This document shows positions 16,465-27,100 of a stretch of DNA of 64,000 nucleotides, piece by piece. Under the pieces are notes generated by a model, which worked only from the letters and a program-made list of their open reading frames with translations, did no database searches and had not been told where the DNA came from. This DNA is from Bacteroidota bacterium (GTDB lineage Bacteria > Bacteroidota > Ignavibacteria > Ignavibacteriales > Melioribacteraceae). The stretch covers positions 1 through 64,000 of the forward strand of contig JAHJUE010000009.1 in NCBI GenBank assembly GCA_018829205.1, read 5' to 3'. The translations under genes were made by a program, and so were the position numbers. Position 1 is the first letter of the stretch. Every line of letters starts with the position of its first letter.

Positions 16465-17451
16465 TTAATTCAGAATTTCTTTTATAAGACGTTTATCTAT
16501 TCTGACTTTTATTAAATCAGCCAATAAATTTGATAAAATAACAAGCGTGCCTGAGACAAATGTGCATCCAACAACTAACGGATAATCGCGCAGCAGAATG
16601 GCGTTAACCGTTAACCTGCCCATACCGGGCAGTCCGAATATCACCTCGGTTATTAATGCTCCTCCAAGTAAAATGCCAAGTTCAACGCCTGCTACAGAAA
16701 TAAAAGGCCCGATAGTATTAGGGATAATATGTTTTTTAAGAATTTCATTTTCGGAAAATCCTAATGTGCGTAAATATGATATAAAAGATGATTTGCTGAT
16801 TGAATCAAAATTATCCCTTAAGTATTTATAAAAAATAACAATTCCGGTGAGCGATAAAGTCGCAACCGGTAAAATCATATGGCTCAAATAATCAAGAATT
16901 TTTTCAAAGAAGTTCAGCTCATTAAAATTAATTGATCTGAAATCGGACGAAGGAAGCATGTGGAAAATAACTGAGAAAAAATATATAAATACAATAGCTT
17001 TTACGAACGCCGGTATAGAATAAACAACCAACGATATATTTGTTAATAATTTATCAAGCAGTTTGCCTTTCCTCTTGAAAGCCGCAAGAGCCAGAAAATA
17101 ACTGAATGTAACTTGAACTGAAAAGCAGATAAATGAAAATATAAGTGTAAAAAATAAAAAATCATAAATAACGGAAATAACCGGCGAATTGTAATTATAT
17201 GAGATTCCGAAATTTCCCATAAAAAGATTTTTTATAAATACGAAATACTGGTCAACAACAGAGCCATTTAAAAGAAATGACTCTTTTACTTTTTCAGCCA
17301 GCTCATTGCTAAGTTCGGGAGATATAAATTTTTGAGTGGGATCGCCCGGCGCGATTCGCAGCAGTATAAATAAGAAACTTATTAATAGAAATAATATAAA
17401 CGCGGAGGATATTACTCTTCTAAGAATAATTTTAAACATCGAATTTGTCAT
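16465..17451 (-). CDS. Dipeptide/oligopeptide ABC transporter permease (DppB/OppB type)
   Basis: The 328-aa protein has the DppB layout: an N-terminal membrane segment (residues ~10-30), the conserved LRIAPGDPTQKFISPE block after it, five more membrane segments, and the permease signature YLRTLGFSENEILKKHIIPN near 225-245. The following VIFGLPGMGRLTVNAILLRDYP segment is typical of OppB proteins. The stop codon abuts the start of the DppC-type gene and the start lies six bases after the stop of the binding-protein gene. All three therefore form one minus-strand operon. Confidence 0.95.
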   Translation of the reverse strand: MTNSMFKIILRRVISSAFILFLLISFLFILLRIAPGDPTQKFISPELSNELAEKVKESFLLNGSVVDQYFVFIKNLFMGNFGISYNYNSPVISVIYDFLFFTLIFSFICFSVQVTFSYFLALAAFKRKGKLLDKLLTNISLVVYSIPAFVKAIVFIYFFSVIFHMLPSSDFRSINFNELNFFEKILDYLSHMILPVATLSLTGIVIFYKYLRDNFDSISKSSFISYLRTLGFSENEILKKHIIPNTIGPFISVAGVELGILLGGALITEVIFGLPGMGRLTVNAILLRDYPLVVGCTFVSGTLVILSNLLADLIKVRIDKRLIKEILN

Positions 17452-17457
17452 TCCATA

Positions 17458-19128
17458 TTAATTTGAAATAGACCAATTCCAGCATTTATGTATAACGCCT
17501 AAAGGATCGATACTAACTCCGTTTATTTTTTTATTGTAAGCCGTTATATTATCTTTCCAGAAAAGGAAGGTTACCGGGGCATCGTTATAAAGCATGTTCT
17601 GAATTTCTTTGTAAACATTATTCATTTCTTCTTTAGATATATTTTTTTCCGTTTTTTCAAGTAAAATATCGGCTTCATTATTATTGTAGCCTGTTAAATT
17701 AACCGGATTGTTTTTTAAGTCCGAATGCCAGAACGGTTTAAGACTTAATGGAATAGGAACCATCCATCCGGCAATCCAAGCGTCATATTTTCTTGCGAAT
17801 ACATTACCCCAAAATACCTGCGGTTCAACGGATTCAATTGATACGGCAATTCCTATATTTTTTAGATTATCTTTTATAATTGTCGATGTATAATTTCTTA
17901 ATGGATTTCCCCCGGGAATATTTAATATAAACGAAAACTCAATCCCGTTTTTATCTATTGTCCCGTTAAGATTGCTGTCTTTCCAGCCTTCGTTTTCCAG
18001 AATTTGTTTTGCCTTTTCGAGATCAAAAGGAACAGGTTCCAGATCTTGGTTAATTGAATTTTTAAATATGGGAGCTATGGGTCCGACGGCTAATTCGCCG
18101 TAATTATCTAAAAATTCCTCTAAAATTATTTTACTGTTTACGGCATAGGATAAAGCTTTTCTTACATTTTTATTGCCGAAAAATTTATTCGGTTCAATTT
18201 TATTATTAGCGAATTTTTCGGGATCAATATTATTCCATCCTACGTAATCGTAATTTCTTCCTTTCTGCGATTCAATTTTTATATTCCCGTTTTGAATTAA
18301 TGCGTCAACATCATTTGACTTGATTTCATCCGCAAAATCGACCTCTCCGTTTTTCAGCTGATTAATGCGGGCATTGTAATCGGGAACTACTTTAAATATT
18401 AATTCGGGAATAATTGATTCATTATAAAAAATTGAGTTTTCATTTTTAACCAGTTTAATAAACTGATTCTTTTCCCATGAAAGAAGTTTATAAGGACCGG
18501 TTCCCACCGGACTAAGATTTACTTCCGCGTTTGCCATTTCGTCTCTAGGAGTTTTTTCGAATATATGTTTCGGCAGCAGCGGATAGCTAATATCAAAAAG
18601 AGTAGGGGAGGAATTTTTATTAAAGTTAATTTTTATTTTGAACGGGGATAAAACCTCAAAAGATTTTTGCGTGTTTATACTTAAATCATCATTGGTATAA
18701 AAATTTTTAAACTGACCGTAAAATCTGCTGTTAACTTTCGCGTCGGAGTATAAATCAAATGTAAATACGATATCATGCGCATTAAATTGAACGCTGTCGG
18801 ACCAGTAAACATCATTTCTTAATTCTACTGTAAGACTTAATGAATCATCCGACCATAACCATGATTCGGCTAACATTGGGCTCGTTGTTAAGTCTCCAAT
18901 ATCTCCGTCCCATTTATGTTCTACGAGTCCCAGGTAAATTAACTCGGTAATATTTCCTTCGTTGGCGTTAAAGGCGTATAGCGGACTAAATGTAGTTACA
19001 TCGGACGGAATGGCAAAAACGATTCTTTTGTTCGATTCATTGGAATTATCCGCGCATGAAAGAAAGGAAATCAAGAAACTAAATGAAATAACAATTAGTA
19101 CTATATGTTTTTTCATAACTACGCTCAT
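17458..19128 (-). CDS. Extracellular solute-binding protein family 5 (peptide-binding lipoprotein)
   Basis: The 556-aa product begins with a lipoprotein signal (hydrophobic segment, then LISFLSCAD with the lipidated Cys near 25). It has the SBP_bac_5 pattern: FSPLYAFNANEGNITELIYLGL, AESWLWSDDSLSLTVELR and DIVFTFDLY in the first third, and the KAKQILENEGW block near 365. It captures peptides for the two permeases downstream. Either of two in-frame ATGs (19128 or 19116) could be used. In Bacteroidetes-type bacteria family-5 proteins can also serve nickel or other ligands, but the two neighbouring dipeptidyl-peptidases favour peptides. A terminator-like hairpin at 19168-19197 separates it from the gene upstream. 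Confidence 0.93.
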   Translation of the reverse strand: MSVVMKKHIVLIVISFSFLISFLSCADNSNESNKRIVFAIPSDVTTFSPLYAFNANEGNITELIYLGLVEHKWDGDIGDLTTSPMLAESWLWSDDSLSLTVELRNDVYWSDSVQFNAHDIVFTFDLYSDAKVNSRFYGQFKNFYTNDDLSINTQKSFEVLSPFKIKINFNKNSSPTLFDISYPLLPKHIFEKTPRDEMANAEVNLSPVGTGPYKLLSWEKNQFIKLVKNENSIFYNESIIPELIFKVVPDYNARINQLKNGEVDFADEIKSNDVDALIQNGNIKIESQKGRNYDYVGWNNIDPEKFANNKIEPNKFFGNKNVRKALSYAVNSKIILEEFLDNYGELAVGPIAPIFKNSINQDLEPVPFDLEKAKQILENEGWKDSNLNGTIDKNGIEFSFILNIPGGNPLRNYTSTIIKDNLKNIGIAVSIESVEPQVFWGNVFARKYDAWIAGWMVPIPLSLKPFWHSDLKNNPVNLTGYNNNEADILLEKTEKNISKEEMNNVYKEIQNMLYNDAPVTFLFWKDNITAYNKKINGVSIDPLGVIHKCWNWSISN

Positions 19129-19166
19129 AAAAATCTCTTATAAAAATAATGATTTAACGGAAAAAA

Positions 19167-19218
19167 TCCAGCTTATATATTTTCATATAAGCTGGATTTA
19201 TAAATAATTCATAAGCTT
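19167..19218 (-). terminator. Hairpin element, first of a pair with compensatory change
   Basis: TCCAGCTTATAT (19168-19179) pairs with ATATAAGCTGGA (19186-19197), followed on the plus side by a conserved TTATAAATAATTCATAAGC. Read on the minus strand, the stem is followed by ATTTTTTCC, so it is a good rho-independent terminator for the lipoprotein gene that ends at 19331. The same unit occurs at 19978-20030 with one swapped base pair. Confidence 0.75.
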
Positions 19219-19330
19219 CCCGTAATTATGTTATTGCTGCTGTGGTTAGTCCTTATACATAAATAAACTATCCCGGATGAATTTAACTTCATCAAATGTT
19301 CTTAAAATATACAACTTCCAATTTGTCAGT

Positions 19331-19909
19331 TTATATCCCAAATCCATAAATTGAAAAATGCGGTATCCTGCCGTTAATAACCTGTATGGTGCCTGATTCA
19401 ACATCGATAATTAGCTGGTCATATTCCATTACTTCATAGTTGCCATCCTTATCGATATAAAAAAGCTTTATTTGAGTGACATCAATACCACTTAAGTCTA
19501 GCCCGATAAAGGTTTGATTTAGAATAGCAGGCTCATTAAATGTTTGATGTGGCCAAAATTCAGCTACACCCGTATTATCGTCAATCTGCATTCCAATCGT
19601 GCAGTCTTTTTTTAAGGATTTAGGCGGAAAATAAATAGAAGAATATGCAACCACTTCCGTATTCTTCCTTGTTGTATAAGTGACATCTATAACTAACTCT
19701 CCTCCGTCTTTAGCCTTAAATTTCTTCTCTTTCCAGAATTTTTTATGCAGGCTTATATCAGCCGCTTGAGGCAGACCTATCCATAAAGGTTCGTAGGTTT
19801 GTGCCTTCTGGAACTCAGTGCTTTGAGGTCCGGTAATTTGTGAGTCATTTTGACACGCAGAAAATAATATAATTGATGTCAAAATTGAGAGTATATAAAA
19901 GCGTTTCAT
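19331..19909 (-). CDS. ZU5-like secreted lipoprotein, second copy in module A
   Basis: The 192-aa product has a lipoprotein signal (IILFSACQN, Cys near 19) and one beta-rich domain. The pattern VAYSSIYFPPKSLKKD, then AEFWPHQTFNEPAILN, then GLDLSGIDVTQIKLFY and a closing IPHFSIYGFGI resembles bacterial ZU5-like domains, which often end in HFSxY. That is a resemblance by eye, not a proven match. It is a close paralogue of the gene at 21316-21894 (same length, same last eleven residues) and a distant one of 33072-33677. It sits after the TPR gene of module A, in the same direction and probably in the same transcription unit. Role unknown; an envelope sensor or ligand-binding partner for the kinases is a guess. 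Confidence 0.85.
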   Translation of the reverse strand: MKRFYILSILTSIILFSACQNDSQITGPQSTEFQKAQTYEPLWIGLPQAADISLHKKFWKEKKFKAKDGGELVIDVTYTTRKNTEVVAYSSIYFPPKSLKKDCTIGMQIDDNTGVAEFWPHQTFNEPAILNQTFIGLDLSGIDVTQIKLFYIDKDGNYEVMEYDQLIIDVESGTIQVINGRIPHFSIYGFGI

Positions 19910-19977
19910 CCCGCTTCTCCTTCGTGCTTATTTAATAGTTCAATAAAATAGATTATTTCTATTTCTGTAAATCATCA

Positions 19978-20030
19978 TCCGGCTTATATAATTTTGTATA
20001 AGCCGGATTATAAATAATTCATACGCGTCC
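19978..20030 (-). repeat. Hairpin element, second of the pair
   Basis: TCCGGCTTATA (from about 19978) pairs with TATAAGCCGGA (to 20007), followed by TTATAAATAATTCATACGC. Compared with the unit at 19167-19218, one A-T pair of the stem has become G-C on both sides, keeping the fold. It lies 32 bases after the stop of the TPR gene at 20062. On the minus strand the stem is not followed by a strong T-run. Confidence 0.7.
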
Positions 20031-20061
20031 CATATAGTTTCAAATTTCAATAACAAGCTGT

Positions 20062-21306
20062 TTATTTCAGAAAATCCATTATTTTATCAATTTTGGCCTG
20101 TGCGTTAATTGATTTAAAATATTCAAGCGCAGTGTTAAAATAAAACTCATAGGATTTAACAATGTTTAATTCATAATAAAGTAATCCTAATTCAAAAGCC
20201 GTATCGGCAAAATTCAATTCATTATGCAGCTCTTTGTTTAATCTTAAACTTGCCTTCAAATATTCTTCCGCTAATTGAAATTCAAATTGTTTCTTTGATA
20301 TAAGGCCTTTTAGCTTGTAAATATCCGCAATAGACAGGGTATCGTTTACCTGATAACAAATTTCCATCGCTTTATTAGAGTAAAAAGCTGACAATTTTAA
20401 TTCATTTATTTCTATATAAACCAAAGCTTTATTTAAGTATGCCACACCTAATATGGGCAAATATCTGCCTTCTAATGCTAACTTAATACAATCATCGAAT
20501 TCGAACAGCGCATATTCATATTCTTTTTTACGAGTATACGCTATGCCCATATTATTTCTAACTTCCGCTACTCTTCGGTTATCATTTAAATCTTGGAATT
20601 TAATTAGACAGCTTTGATATTGGTTAATTGCTTCATCATGGTTTCCCTCCATATCAAAAATATTGCCCAAATTAATTTCAATATTACCGACATGTAACAG
20701 ATCTTTGTCAGGCTCCAAATAAGAAAGTCCTTTTTCAAATATAGATTTAGCTGACTTAAGGTCTCCCTTTTTCAGAATAAGTACTCCTGAAAGATGATCA
20801 CATTGAGACAATCCTTTGTTATCGTGAACATCTTGAAAAATTTCTCTTGCTTCATTCAAGTGAAATGTTGCTTCTTTCCAATTTGCTTGGCTTATGTAAA
20901 TTTTAGCTAAATTAATATCAGCTTGAACCTTAATCTTGTTAAAGTCCTTGTTTTTACTCGAAAAATGTAAAATATTAGAAAAGATTTCCGAAGCTAAATA
21001 AAGCTCACCTTCGGTTATAACCATTTTTCCAAATTCTACGAGGAAATTATAATATTTGTTATCATCCAGTTTATCTCTTGCAAACGTCATAATTCTATCA
21101 GCAATTGACCGAATTTTAGAGGTGAAAAATGACCCGGATGCAAATGAGTTACTTTCTCCACCTCTATCAAACGAATTAATTGAAGTTAGAATTAGAATGT
21201 CATCCATTAGATTCTGAATAAACATTTCTACTTCATGTTCATCAAAGAATTTAATCAAGATGAACTTTAATTCCTCAGATACCTTGGTGGTAATTTTTTC
21301 TCTCAT
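20062..21306 (-). CDS. TPR-repeat protein of signalling module A
   Basis: The 414-aa soluble protein has an N-terminal ~110-residue helical region (TTKVSEELKFILIKFFDEHE and FTSKIRSIADRIMTFARDKLD) shared only with its paralogue at 31741-33015. After it come about seven to eight TPR units, recognisable from ALFEFDDCIKLALEG, LGNIFDMEGNHDEAINQYQS and AELGLLY-type helices. No signal peptide or catalytic domain is present. TPR arrays bind other proteins. Here the likely partners are the kinase or histidine kinase encoded in the same module, as an adaptor or inhibitor. The start is nine bases from the stop of the lipoprotein gene upstream. Confidence 0.9.
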   Translation of the reverse strand: MREKITTKVSEELKFILIKFFDEHEVEMFIQNLMDDILILTSINSFDRGGESNSFASGSFFTSKIRSIADRIMTFARDKLDDNKYYNFLVEFGKMVITEGELYLASEIFSNILHFSSKNKDFNKIKVQADINLAKIYISQANWKEATFHLNEAREIFQDVHDNKGLSQCDHLSGVLILKKGDLKSAKSIFEKGLSYLEPDKDLLHVGNIEINLGNIFDMEGNHDEAINQYQSCLIKFQDLNDNRRVAEVRNNMGIAYTRKKEYEYALFEFDDCIKLALEGRYLPILGVAYLNKALVYIEINELKLSAFYSNKAMEICYQVNDTLSIADIYKLKGLISKKQFEFQLAEEYLKASLRLNKELHNELNFADTAFELGLLYYELNIVKSYEFYFNTALEYFKSINAQAKIDKIMDFLK

Positions 21307-21315
21307 TTTGTTCTC

Positions 21316-21894
21316 TTAGATTCCAAAGCCATAAATTGAAAAATGCGGGATTCTTCCATTAATAACCTGAACTGTTCCGGCTACAACATCAATTATTAAT
21401 TGATCATATGTCATAACTTCATAAGTGCCGTCAGTAGCCATATAATACAATTGGATTGTGCTTGGGTCAATGCCTGTCAGATTAAGACCTTCGAATGTTT
21501 GATTTAATATAGCAAAATCATTAAACATTTGATGAGGCAGGAATTCAGCTACGCCGGTCTGGTCGTCAATATCCATTGAGATTAATACATCTTGCTGAAC
21601 AACGCCGGGTGCAAATTCAATTTTTGAATATGCTTTTACTGTCTTTCCTTCAGCAGAAATATAGGATTCGTCAATAAGTAAATATCCGCCGTCGGCTACT
21701 GTAATAAATTCACTTGTGATGAATTTTTTTGCTAAGGACTTATCAGCGGCTTGAGGTAAACCAATCCACTGAGGCTCTGCCGTTACTGATTTCTGGAACT
21801 CATTATTCTGAGGTCCGGTAATGGGTGATTCGTTTTGGCACGCGGTAAATAAAATTAAAGATGCCAAAAATGAGAATAATGCTAAGCGTTTCAT
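21316..21894 (-). CDS. ZU5-like secreted lipoprotein of signalling module A
   Basis: The 192-aa product has a lipoprotein signal (LILFTACQN, Cys near 19). Its beta-rich domain follows the same pattern as its paralogues: VKAYSKIEFAPGVVQQD, AEFLPHQMFNDFAILN, GLNLTGIDPSTIQLYY, ending IPHFSIYGFGI. The ribosome site (AAGGAGAAG) is good. It lies between the histidine kinase gene (stop at 21965) and the TPR gene (start at 21306), all on the minus strand. A lipidated, probably periplasm-facing protein encoded with cytoplasmic kinase and TPR proteins suggests that the module reads an envelope signal, but no sensor link is visible in the sequence. Confidence 0.87.
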   Translation of the reverse strand: MKRLALFSFLASLILFTACQNESPITGPQNNEFQKSVTAEPQWIGLPQAADKSLAKKFITSEFITVADGGYLLIDESYISAEGKTVKAYSKIEFAPGVVQQDVLISMDIDDQTGVAEFLPHQMFNDFAILNQTFEGLNLTGIDPSTIQLYYMATDGTYEVMTYDQLIIDVVAGTVQVINGRIPHFSIYGFGI

Positions 21895-21964
21895 TCTGCT
21901 TCTCCTTATTGTTTGTTGAGTTATTTAGTTAGATAGATCTTTATCTATCGTGTTTATAAAATTT

Positions 21965-23320
21965 TTAGTCATTTTGTTCTTGATTATATTTACTGAATAT
22001 TGTTCTAAATACTGTTCCTTCACCTTTTTTGCTTTCAACGCTTATTGCCGACTTATTTAATTCAATATATTTTTTTACAAGCGCCATGCCTAGACCGTTG
22101 CCTTCAAACTTTCTTGAATAACCCTGTTCTTCCTGAGTAAACGGATCAAATATTTTGGAAAGATAATCCTGGGTCATACCAATGCCGGTATCCTTTACCT
22201 CAACAATTAATTTTTCATTTTCGTTTTCATACAGCTTAACAGTTACTTTTCCTTCTTTAGTGTATTTAATAGCGTTATCGATAAGATTTTGGAAAATCTG
22301 CTGTATACAATATTTATCGGCCCAAATTTCAGATTCATCAGTTTCATTAATAAGTTCAATCTCAAGATTTTTGCTGTTTGCCAGACTTTTGTATCCGTTA
22401 ACCATATCTTTTAAAGCGTCGTTATAAATACTTAATTTTTGCGGATGATATTCAAAGGTACCTACCTGCAGTTCCGACATATTTAATATCAAACCAATTG
22501 TTCTAATAATTCTGTTGCTTGCGTTTTCAATAGAAGAGAAATACTCAAGGTATTCTTCGTCCATAACTTTTCTTGCTTCTTCTTCAATTAAACTTATAAA
22601 ATTGAGAACAACATTTAGCGGACTTCTAATTTCGTGGGACATTTGAGCTAGGAATTCGAGTTTAAGTTTTGTTGATTTTTCCGCTTCTTCTTTTGCCTGT
22701 ACTAATTCAGTATTTATGGACTGCAAAGTGGAAATTGATGATTGCTGCTGTTCATATAACTGGGCATTGTTAATTGCTATTGTGGCCTGGTTTGCTAAAA
22801 TTTCGAAAGTATCTGTAATTTCTTTAATATTAATTTTACAGATGCTTCTGCTGTCAACGTAAATAACGCCGATTTTATTTGTGCCTGCTACTAACGGCGA
22901 GCACAAAACGGTTTGTAATTCTAAATCGTGAATGCTTTTACTGTGGAAGGATAAATAATCGCTTTGCGCGAATTCAATAAATCTTGACTGATTTGTATAA
23001 TAAACTTCTTCAACTATTGATGTGCATATATTAAAGTTGGAACCTTGAATTTCCTGTCCGAACGAATCCATATAAAGTCTAAAATTCAAATCACCGTTTT
23101 TGTCCTTTAATATTATAAAACCACGTTCGGCGTTAGATATCTTAATTGCGTTGGTTAAAACTAATTTTAACACATCATCAACTACCAAGGAACGATTTAT
23201 ACGGTTGCCTATATTAAGTATAAGCTCCAATTTTTTTGTTTTTTCGTGAATGTTGGGCTGACCATAGGTATTAGGTCTTCTTACAACACTCTCTTTAAAG
23301 TCCGCGAAAGTCATAATCAC
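21965..23320 (-). CDS. GAF-domain sensor histidine kinase of module A
   Basis: The 451-aa cytoplasmic protein has a GAF domain (~45-185), with LILNIGNRINRSLVVDDVL at its entry and IGVIYVDSR in the last strand. A coiled linker (~185-220) leads to the HisKA domain with MSHEIRSPL (phospho-acceptor His229). The ATP-binding domain has the N box (NLIDNAIKYT), G1 (VKDTGIGM), F box (IFDPFTQEE) and G2 (GNGLGMALV), all intact. There are no membrane segments, so a soluble ligand or a protein partner must provide the signal. No response regulator lies nearby. The order GAF-HK after a kinase-STAND-TPR gene is the order of domains in fused trifunctional kinases. Confidence 0.95.
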   Translation of the reverse strand: MIMTFADFKESVVRRPNTYGQPNIHEKTKKLELILNIGNRINRSLVVDDVLKLVLTNAIKISNAERGFIILKDKNGDLNFRLYMDSFGQEIQGSNFNICTSIVEEVYYTNQSRFIEFAQSDYLSFHSKSIHDLELQTVLCSPLVAGTNKIGVIYVDSRSICKINIKEITDTFEILANQATIAINNAQLYEQQQSSISTLQSINTELVQAKEEAEKSTKLKLEFLAQMSHEIRSPLNVVLNFISLIEEEARKVMDEEYLEYFSSIENASNRIIRTIGLILNMSELQVGTFEYHPQKLSIYNDALKDMVNGYKSLANSKNLEIELINETDESEIWADKYCIQQIFQNLIDNAIKYTKEGKVTVKLYENENEKLIVEVKDTGIGMTQDYLSKIFDPFTQEEQGYSRKFEGNGLGMALVKKYIELNKSAISVESKKGEGTVFRTIFSKYNQEQND

Positions 23321-24132
23321 TCGCTTCGCTATACAAAATTAAAGTTAATTATATTTATTTTGATCTATATTTTTCGAACAAGAAATTTAAAAAACTGAAA
23401 AGAAAAGGAGGAAGAAGGAAAGCAAAAAAGAGTTGTCTCATGATAATGATCATATAGTTGTAATTTTTGCTGGAGAAGATTTTTTGTTTGCCGCATTCCT
23501 AAATCCTTTTAGATGCTAGAGAAGTCCCGGATGTCCCTTTATAATACTCAGTTTAATTGAGCGTATTTTTACTTAACTCTATTATCGGTATATAATTTTA
23601 AAAGTTTAGTAATATTTTAAAAAAATATTAATATTATTTATATCTAACTGAGAAATATTTAAAATTCTCAGCATATTCAATTAAAAATAGACCTACTGAA
23701 ACTAATTGATAATTATATATATAATAATTAATATTTTCAGAGAGAATTGGAAAGGAGAATAAGGGGGTTAAATATTTGTTTTTTTGTCGTAACATTTTCA
23801 CACTATTAAAAGTATCTAATATCTTTTATTTTCATGCTGTACACAATATATTGCCTCATATTGATTATCGGAAAGTTTCATAAATAGTTTAGCTAATTTT
23901 TAGAAAAAGTTTATTTTTTTATTTATTGTATAAAGAAAAAAGAATTAAAAGTTTTGTATCAGTTATTCTTAAGAATAATAAGTTTTAGAAATATTAAATA
24001 AAAAAGCAGACTAAATCAGGTTGCTTTAAGTATATTTAATCGTTTTAATAAAACATACTACTACTATAAATTGTTTTAATTGGATAAAGAGTATTAAAAT
24101 AAAAGAATTTTAATGAATTGAATAATAAATTA
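23321..24132. other. 812-bp AT-rich gap inside signalling module A
   Basis: No credible gene is seen between the histidine kinase start and the stop of the large kinase gene. The stretch is dominated by A/T, with one G-richer segment at 23400-23535 and a GGAGAATAAGGGGG run at 23752-23765. It probably carries the promoter of the histidine kinase operon. No T-run hairpin convincing enough to call a terminator was found. Confidence 0.5.
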
Positions 24133-27100
24133 CTACTTAAGTGATTTTTCGAAGTTATCTAAAATTTCTCTTGATGAACCTCTATTTAAGGAGTTTAAAT
24201 ATATTTCTCGTATCGATTTAGAATTGATCTTTTTTGAAATGAAATTCAGCAATGATTTTGTAATTCCGGAATACTCAATAAATCTTTTAAAGTTACCTTG
24301 TGTGAAATAATATTTTGCGAGAGAAAAATTTATTTCCCATGTAAGTTCAAGAATACAGCGCTCTTCAACTAATTGAATTGCTTTATTATAAAAATCAACA
24401 GGTGGGCCAATATTAAACTTCTTATTCTGCTCGGCTACTAACCCGAATAAGTATTCTCTTTCAGCTTTAAATACAACATATTGATCGCATAATTTTAAGA
24501 AATTCTTTTCATTTAATTGTCTTATTGCCGAATCAAAGTCGCCGGTATTTAACAGCGCCCTAATAAGCATTGTGTTACATTTTGAAAAATAATAACTGCT
24601 TTCGCGTTCGTTTTCATTTAGAAAATCATTCATAACAATTTTTATTCCTTCAATAAAATTATGCCAGTCTTTATTGAGAAACAAACCTAGCTGTTGTAAA
24701 TACCGGACATATTTTTTATCCTTGCAGGATAAATCATTATCATCGCCTCTATTTTCAAACAAATTAATTGTTTTAATTAAATTTTCTGTATCACCGAGAT
24801 TAAAATAACATTGACCGAATAGAAACAATAATTCCGATTCTTCCTCTTTGTTTTTAAGCTGATTAAAAATTTTTTGAGCTTGTTCAAGACTGGATAAGGA
24901 ATTTTCATATTCGCATATATTTAAGTAAACTTCACCAAGATTAATAAGCACTAAACCGCGTTCATGTTTAAATCCCAAACTTGAAAATATATTTTCAGCC
25001 CGTTTATATTGCTGAATAGATTTTTCGAAATGCTGAATCTGGAAATAATAAACACCGTAATTCATTACAAGTTTGGCTTCATGTTCCAAATTTCCGATAG
25101 ACTCATTAATTATAAAAGATTCATGCCAGTGTTTTTTAGCTTCATTCAAATTTCCTTTTATATTAATAATATTACCGATATTTAATTCCATACCTGCAAC
25201 ATTATAAAGCAGACCTGCTTTTTGATAGATATTTGACGCATACTTAAAATTATAAATTGCGCCTGCAAGATTAGAACTCTTATTCAGCTCAACAAGTCCA
25301 AGCAGACTATATGCTTTTGCTTTAGTTTCATCGCCGCTTTGTTTTTCTTCAATAACATTTCTGCAGATTGAATTAACTTTATCGAAATTATTTAAGTATA
25401 ATTCCGCGTCGGCTATTTCAATTAGAACCGATTGTTTTTGAGTTTCATTTTCAATTTCTGATATAATTTGTTCTAGTATCTTAATTCCGTCTTCGAACAA
25501 TTTTAACTTAATTAATGCTTTCCCTTTTTGTATAAACAGTTCAATGTTTTTTGCTTCATCTTTGTTGTTATCAAGAAGTTCGTCGGTAAGTTTTAAACAT
25601 ATCTTGAACTCGCCCAATAATAAAAGTGTGTTCGAAAGAAGATGTTTTACTTCGAGCAAATCATCATTATCAAGAGGAAAACTTAAAAGTTTGTTTAATA
25701 TTTTTCTTTGGTATGAAACCGCAAGTTTGTTCCCGGCAATATTTAATTCCTCTTTTAATAACTCAAAGCATTTTTTGTAATTGCCTGCAAGTTCAAACTG
25801 ACGGGCAGTCTCAATTTTATTAAACTCAGGAAATAATTCTATAATACTCGCAGCAGTCATAGCGTGCAAATACTTTTTATCACTTATATTTTCATAAACA
25901 TATTTTTTCAAACGGCGGGAAGAAAACTTAGGATTTAAGCTTACATTGGAATTATAAAAAATTCCTTTATACCTTAATTTGTCAATAATATTTGCGGCGG
26001 TATTTTCACTTATGCCGCATAATAATGAAATGATTTTTAGATCAAGCTGAATGTTAAAAAGAGAAATCAAATTAACAATTATTAATTCGTCGTCTGATAA
26101 ATCCTTTATTCTGATTTCAAATATTTCATTTTCCTGCTCGTCAATTTTAATTAAAGCATCGGGAGTTTTACTAATTTGTATTTTTTGATAATCATATTTT
26201 AAAATATTGAGGAACAATATATTTTTAATAAAGCCGTAAATATTGCCCGGTAGAAAATCCGAATATTGCTTTACAAAATCTTTAAGATTTTTTTTTGGGA
26301 AAAACTTAAAATAGCTTTTCTCGAAAAACTCGTTAAAATTATCATCGTTGAAAGGAATTAGATAATAGGTTTTAAAATCATTAATCATATCCGACAATAT
26401 TGACAGTTCATTTTCATCGGCTAAAACAATTTTAATTCCGTTTACCTGGAAAATGGGGATTAGTTCTTGAAAAATTTCAATGGAAAAAAGATCATATTTG
26501 GAAAAATCATCAATCAGCAGTTCAAATTTATTATTTCTTGAAATTCTTAAAAATATTGATTTTAGTTTATCGATAAAATCAAAAGAATCATTAAGCTGTA
26601 GTTTGTAAATTTCATTCCTAAGTTCAATTTCCAAGTTTTTATAAATCATTTCAGAATAGAAAATATTATAAAGAAGCACCTTCCATAAAGGGTAAATTGA
26701 ATTTATATCGCTGCTTTTTATCAATATTGAATTGCTGTAAATATAATTAATCTCATCAAGCAGTATTGATTTCCCGGAACCTTCTTCACCCATGATAACA
26801 ATTACTTTCTGACTGTTGTTATTATAGATTTGTGAATTAATATCATAAAGCAATTCTCTTCTGCCGCACAATAATTTAATGGGTGTCCAATAATTTTTTA
26901 AGTGATTTGATATCGGAATTTTTAATTCTTCCAAAATTTCAAGAGATGTTTTATATCTGTCCTCGGGGGATTTTTGAAGAAGTTTTTTTGTGATATTTAT
27001 AAATGCTTCATAACCGGATTTAGACGGGAACTCAAATTTGCTTTCAATATTTGCTTTATAGATTATTAATTCGTTTTCAGTGTCAAAAGGAAACCGGCCG

